Below are positions 5,974-8,140 of a stretch of DNA of 8,140 nt, one piece after another. Below the pieces are notes generated by a model. That model saw nothing but the letters and a program-made list of their open reading frames with translations, did no database searches and was not told the DNA's origin. Origin of the DNA: Cyanobacteria bacterium Co-bin13 (GTDB taxonomy: Bacteria > Cyanobacteriota > Cyanobacteriia > Phormidesmidales > Phormidesmidaceae); assembly GCA_014534385.1 (NCBI GenBank), contig JACVRP010000159.1, forward strand, positions 1 through 8,140, in the 5' to 3' direction. The first letter of the stretch is position 1. Every line of letters begins with the position of its first letter. The position numbers and the translations under genes are program-made.

Positions 5974-7359
5974 ATGACCGCTTTAGTAACCCCTTCGACG
6001 GCAGACTGGCTACAGGCCCAGCGTGACTTTTTCGCGACGGGGGCGACTAAACCCCTTGACTTTCGCCTTGATCAGCTCAGGCGGCTCAAAGCGGCTGTTT
6101 TGAAGTATCAGGACGATATCGTTGCCGCTGTTAGGGCCGACCTGGGCCGCCCAGAGTACGAAGCGTATTTTGAGATTGGTGTACTGGGCGAGTTGGACTA
6201 TATCCTCAAGCACCTCAAGGCTTGGGTTAAGCCAAAGCGGGTGGGGGTTAATCTGACCTATCTGCCGGCCTCTGCCTGGATTCAGCCCGAGCCCAAAGGG
6301 GTGGTGCTGATCCTTGGTCCCTGGAACTACCCGTTTCAGCTAGTGATTTCGCCGCTAATGGGTGCGATCGCAGCCGGAAACTGTGCCCTGGTTAAGCCCT
6401 CCGAGGTTGCTCCGGCGACCTCCCAGGTCGTGGCTAACCTGATCAAAGACACCTTCGACCCGGCCTACATCGCCGTTGCCGAAGGTGGCGTGGAAACGGC
6501 GCAAGAGCTGCTGGCCCACCGCTTTGACCACATCTTTTTTACGGGCGGCACCCGCATCGGTAAGGTGGTGATGGCCGCTGCCGCCGAGCACCTCACTCCC
6601 GTCACCCTAGAGTTGGGCGGCAAGAGCCCCTGCATCATTGACTCGGACGCGAAGCTGGAAACGGCAGCCAAACGCATTGTCTGGGGCAAGTTCATCAACG
6701 CCGGGCAGACCTGTGTGGCCCCAGACTATTTGCTGGTGAAGGAGTCGGTCAAACCTGCCCTGTTTGAAGCTCTAAAGCAGGCGCTCAACGCCTTCTATGG
6801 CGACGATGCGGCTCAAAGCCCTGACCTGAGCCGCATTGTCAATGAGCGGCAGTTTGACCGATTGGTGGGCCTACTAGGCTCAGGGGAAACGGTGGTTGGC
6901 GGCCAGTTCGACCGCGAAACCCGCTACATTGCCCCCACCCTGCTCGACAACGTGAGTTGGGACGACCCGGTGATGGCGGACGAGATTTTTGGCCCTATCT
7001 TGCCGGTGCTGACCTACCCCAGCCTGGATGAGGCGATCGCTGGCATTAATCAGCGGCCCAAGCCCCTGGCCCTGTACCTGTTTACCCAGGACAAAGCAGT
7101 TGAGCAGAAAGTACTGCAGGAAACCTCCTCTGGCGGGGTCTGCATCAATGACGTGTTTTTGCAGGTGGGAGCTTGGCAAATGCCCTTCGGTGGCATTGGC
7201 GACAGCGGTATTGGCGCATACCATGGCAGATACAGCTTCGAGACGTTTTCTCACCACAAGAGCGTTTTGAAGAAGCCGTTTTGGCTCGACATGGCCTGGC
7301 GCTATGCCCCCTATGCTAAGAAGCTGGACTTTTTGAAGAAGGCGATTAACGCTTCTTAG
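5974..7359 (+). CDS. Aldehyde dehydrogenase, ALDH3-type
   Basis: 461-aa NAD(P)+-dependent aldehyde dehydrogenase. Motifs in order: PWNYP with Asn118 that holds the oxyanion, Lys141 in VKPSE for the cofactor ribose, GGTRIG (191-196) of the Rossmann fold, general base Glu213 in ELGGKSPC, catalytic Cys247 in NAGQTCVAPDY, the EIFGP block (337-341), and the ALDH3-typical PFGGIGDSGIGAYHG (404-418) with SFETFSHHKSV (421-431). The length near 460 and this C-terminus separate it from the roughly 490-500-aa ALDH1/2 class. Cyanobacterial relatives such as Synechocystis slr0091 oxidise long-chain alkanals and apocarotenals to acids, so a role in removing lipid or carotenoid aldehydes is likely but not proven. 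There is no C-terminal membrane anchor of the kind found in animal fatty aldehyde dehydrogenase. AGGAG at 5956-5960 is the ribosome binding site, 13 bases from the ATG, a little long. Second gene of the DUF2358 unit; hairpins follow. Confidence 0.93.
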   Translation: MTALVTPSTADWLQAQRDFFATGATKPLDFRLDQLRRLKAAVLKYQDDIVAAVRADLGRPEYEAYFEIGVLGELDYILKHLKAWVKPKRVGVNLTYLPASAWIQPEPKGVVLILGPWNYPFQLVISPLMGAIAAGNCALVKPSEVAPATSQVVANLIKDTFDPAYIAVAEGGVETAQELLAHRFDHIFFTGGTRIGKVVMAAAAEHLTPVTLELGGKSPCIIDSDAKLETAAKRIVWGKFINAGQTCVAPDYLLVKESVKPALFEALKQALNAFYGDDAAQSPDLSRIVNERQFDRLVGLLGSGETVVGGQFDRETRYIAPTLLDNVSWDDPVMADEIFGPILPVLTYPSLDEAIAGINQRPKPLALYLFTQDKAVEQKVLQETSSGGVCINDVFLQVGAWQMPFGGIGDSGIGAYHGRYSFETFSHHKSVLKKPFWLDMAWRYAPYAKKLDFLKKAINAS

Positions 7360-7392
7360 GGAGGATTGTTAGGAACCTCTTTAAAGAAGCGC

Positions 7393-7415
7393 AAAAAGTT
7401 CCTAGAGAACCTTTT
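7393..7415. terminator. Weaker hairpin, possible bidirectional terminator
   Basis: AAAAAGTTC (7393-7401), five-base loop CTAGA, then GAACCTTTT (7407-7415). The arms pair at eight of nine positions with one A-C mismatch. The A run on one side and the T run on the other would allow termination from either direction, but the stem has few GC pairs. It lies 34 bp after the aldehyde dehydrogenase stop and just before the stronger hairpin. Confidence 0.35.
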
Positions 7416-7420
7416 CCTTT

Positions 7421-7453
7421 GCAGATGCTAGACATTTCTAGCGTCTGCTTTTT
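7421..7453 (+). terminator. Rho-independent terminator after aldehyde dehydrogenase
   Basis: GCAGATGCTAGA (7421-7432) pairs with TCTAGCGTCTGC (7437-7448) over twelve positions including one wobble-type pair, closing a four-base loop CATT, and is followed directly by TTTTT (7449-7453). This is a textbook intrinsic terminator for the DUF2358-ALDH transcript. Confidence 0.85.
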
Positions 7454-7485
7454 GTTTGCGTAAAGCTGAGCCTGCTTAGAAACTT

Positions 7486-7650
7486 GCGATCGCACCCCTG
7501 CGTCCCGACTAAAGAAATGTGAAAACTTGAGAGTGCTCCTGTAAGGCCGGGAAAACTGGCAAAGCCGTAGCTCAAATTGGGAGATATGGCCCCAGGTGCT
7601 TTCTTGCCTTCACTTTTTGCGTATTTTGACTGAACTTATAGGGAACACTG
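7486..7650 (+). other. Upstream region of the SLH gene with possible RNA structure
   Basis: Non-coding region before the SLH-domain gene. A HIP1 site occurs at 7486-7493. A compact hairpin GCCGG-GAAAA-CTGGC spans 7546-7560, followed by AAAGCC, which could alternatively pair as GGC-AAA-GCC (7558-7566), and a CCTG (7538-7541) / CAGG (7593-7596) closing pair brackets the block. TTATAG at 7636-7641 resembles a -10 element but has no good -35. The sequence GCAAAGCC recalls part of the GEMM-I c-di-GMP riboswitch, but the other conserved parts are not present, so I do not call one. Confidence 0.25.
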
Positions 7651-8140
7651 ATGATTCAAACTAGCTGGGCACGGTTCACACGCCATACTTCTTTAGCTGC
7701 TCTACTAATGACTGCGATGGCCCTAACGGGTTCCGCTGCGATCGCATCTTCCCAGCCCGAAAAGCCCTCCGGCCCCATTCAAGATTTTGACTGGCTCTAT
7801 GACCAGTCCCTGCTGAAAGACGACGACGACGATGATGATGACGATGATCGAGAAGGGGGTTCGGTACAGATTCAGCAAAACCGCACCACCACGACCACCA
7901 CAGTCACCCAAACCAGATACACCGACCTGGTAGCCAACTACTGGGCTAGCGACTTTATCTACCGGCTCTCCTCTATTCAGGTTGTTAGAGGCTTTCCTAG
8001 TGGAGCCTTCTTGCCCTCTAATAACCTGACCCAGGCCCAGTTTGCGGCGATGGTAGCGCGGGCCTTTGATCGCCCTGCTGTGCGGCAGACCGTGACGATT
8101 CGTAACCTGTCCAGCAGCTACTGGGCTTACCGGTCAATTC
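7651..8140 (+). CDS. Exported SLH-domain protein, 3' end beyond the window
   Basis: The reading frame is open from ATG 7651 to the window edge (163 codons seen, no stop), so this is the N-terminal part of a longer protein. A Sec signal peptide is visible: basic start (Arg8, Arg11, His12), hydrophobic core at about 14-27 and likely cleavage after Ala30 or Ala32. Then comes a linker with ten consecutive Asp (57-66) and six Thr (79-84). An S-layer homology domain begins at about 90 (YTDLVANYWASDFIYRL), continues through VVRGFPSGAFLP (111-122) and ends with QAQFAAMVARAF (128-139); a second SLH repeat seems to start near 152 (NLSSSYWAY). SLH domains bind cell-wall polymers, in cyanobacteria usually linking outer-membrane proteins to peptidoglycan. 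The acidic run may bind Ca2+ (inference). The ribosome binding site is weak (AGGGAA at 7640-7645). The missing part could be more SLH repeats or another domain; this start does not resemble an OprB-type porin. Confidence 0.8.
   Translation, partial: MIQTSWARFTRHTSLAALLMTAMALTGSAAIASSQPEKPSGPIQDFDWLYDQSLLKDDDDDDDDDDREGGSVQIQQNRTTTTTTVTQTRYTDLVANYWASDFIYRLSSIQVVRGFPSGAFLPSNNLTQAQFAAMVARAFDRPAVRQTVTIRNLSSSYWAYRSI

Noticed and set aside
6880..7257. Minus-strand 125-codon reading frame inside the aldehyde dehydrogenase gene
   Set aside because: Fully antisense to conserved ALDH motifs; no domain and no ribosome binding site.
7546..7566. GEMM-I c-di-GMP riboswitch
   Set aside because: Only the GCAAAGCC fragment and a GAAA-containing loop fit; the conserved first strand and ligand-contact context are missing, so I list it as an unassigned structure instead.
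7586..7633. 15-codon reading frame (ATG at 7586) before the SLH gene
   Set aside because: The GGGAG motif is only two bases from the ATG, too close for normal initiation, and the peptide is very short.
7723..7911. Minus-strand 62-codon reading frame with an Ile/Val-rich run
   Set aside because: The hydrophobic run is simply the complement of the poly-Asp codons (GAC/GAT read as GTC/ATC) of the SLH gene, so the apparent membrane segment is an artefact.

Overview
The window looks like chromosome of a cyanobacterium. The palindrome GCGATCGC (HIP1), a cyanobacterial hallmark, occurs nine times in about 8 kb. The proteins include families typical of cyanobacteria and plastids (DUF2358, DUF1499, SLH-domain envelope proteins, a Mn-type ABC transporter). 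GC content is moderately high. I cannot name the genus. A filamentous Leptolyngbya/Nodosilinea-like or similar lineage would fit, but that is a guess.

Layout, left to right. (1) 35-1744 (+): a two-gene metal-transport operon with ATPase then ABC-3 permease (mntA-mntB type); the substrate-binding protein gene presumably lies just upstream. (2) 1811-2593 (+): a membrane-anchored GH104 (lambda-endolysin-like) lysozyme/transglycosylase. (3) 2633-2672: a perfect 40-bp palindrome with A/T tails, serving as a bidirectional terminator between converging genes. (4) 2711-4135 (-): gnd, 6-phosphogluconate dehydrogenase, with a candidate structured leader at 4200-4255. (5) 4545-4655 (+): a 36-residue single-membrane-segment protein with a good ribosome binding site. 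(6) 4685-4712: a second imperfect palindrome sharing the core of the first. (7) 4736-5269 (-): exported DUF1499 protein. (8) 5470-7359 (+): a DUF2358 gene followed 36 bp later by an ALDH3-type aldehyde dehydrogenase, ending in one strong and one weaker hairpin. (9) 7651 to the window end (+): the start of an exported SLH-domain protein with a run of ten Asp, truncated by the window edge.

How the genes fit together. The transporter supplies divalent metal, probably Mn2+, important for photosystem II. The lysozyme, DUF1499 protein and SLH protein act at or beyond the cytoplasmic membrane. Gnd supplies NADPH and ribulose-5-phosphate through the oxidative pentose phosphate pathway. The aldehyde dehydrogenase probably clears lipid- or carotenoid-derived aldehydes. 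Apart from the two-gene transporter unit and the DUF2358-ALDH pair these are independent housekeeping loci.

I see no mobile element, CRISPR array, tRNA/rRNA, toxin-antitoxin or defence system. The less ordinary items are the unrecognised 36-aa membrane microprotein, the paired GAGACGCG palindromes at convergent junctions, the candidate gnd leader hairpin, the TM-anchored phage-like lysozyme, a possible structured RNA before the SLH gene and a short ORF with a strong Shine-Dalgarno in the DUF1499/DUF2358 divergent region.
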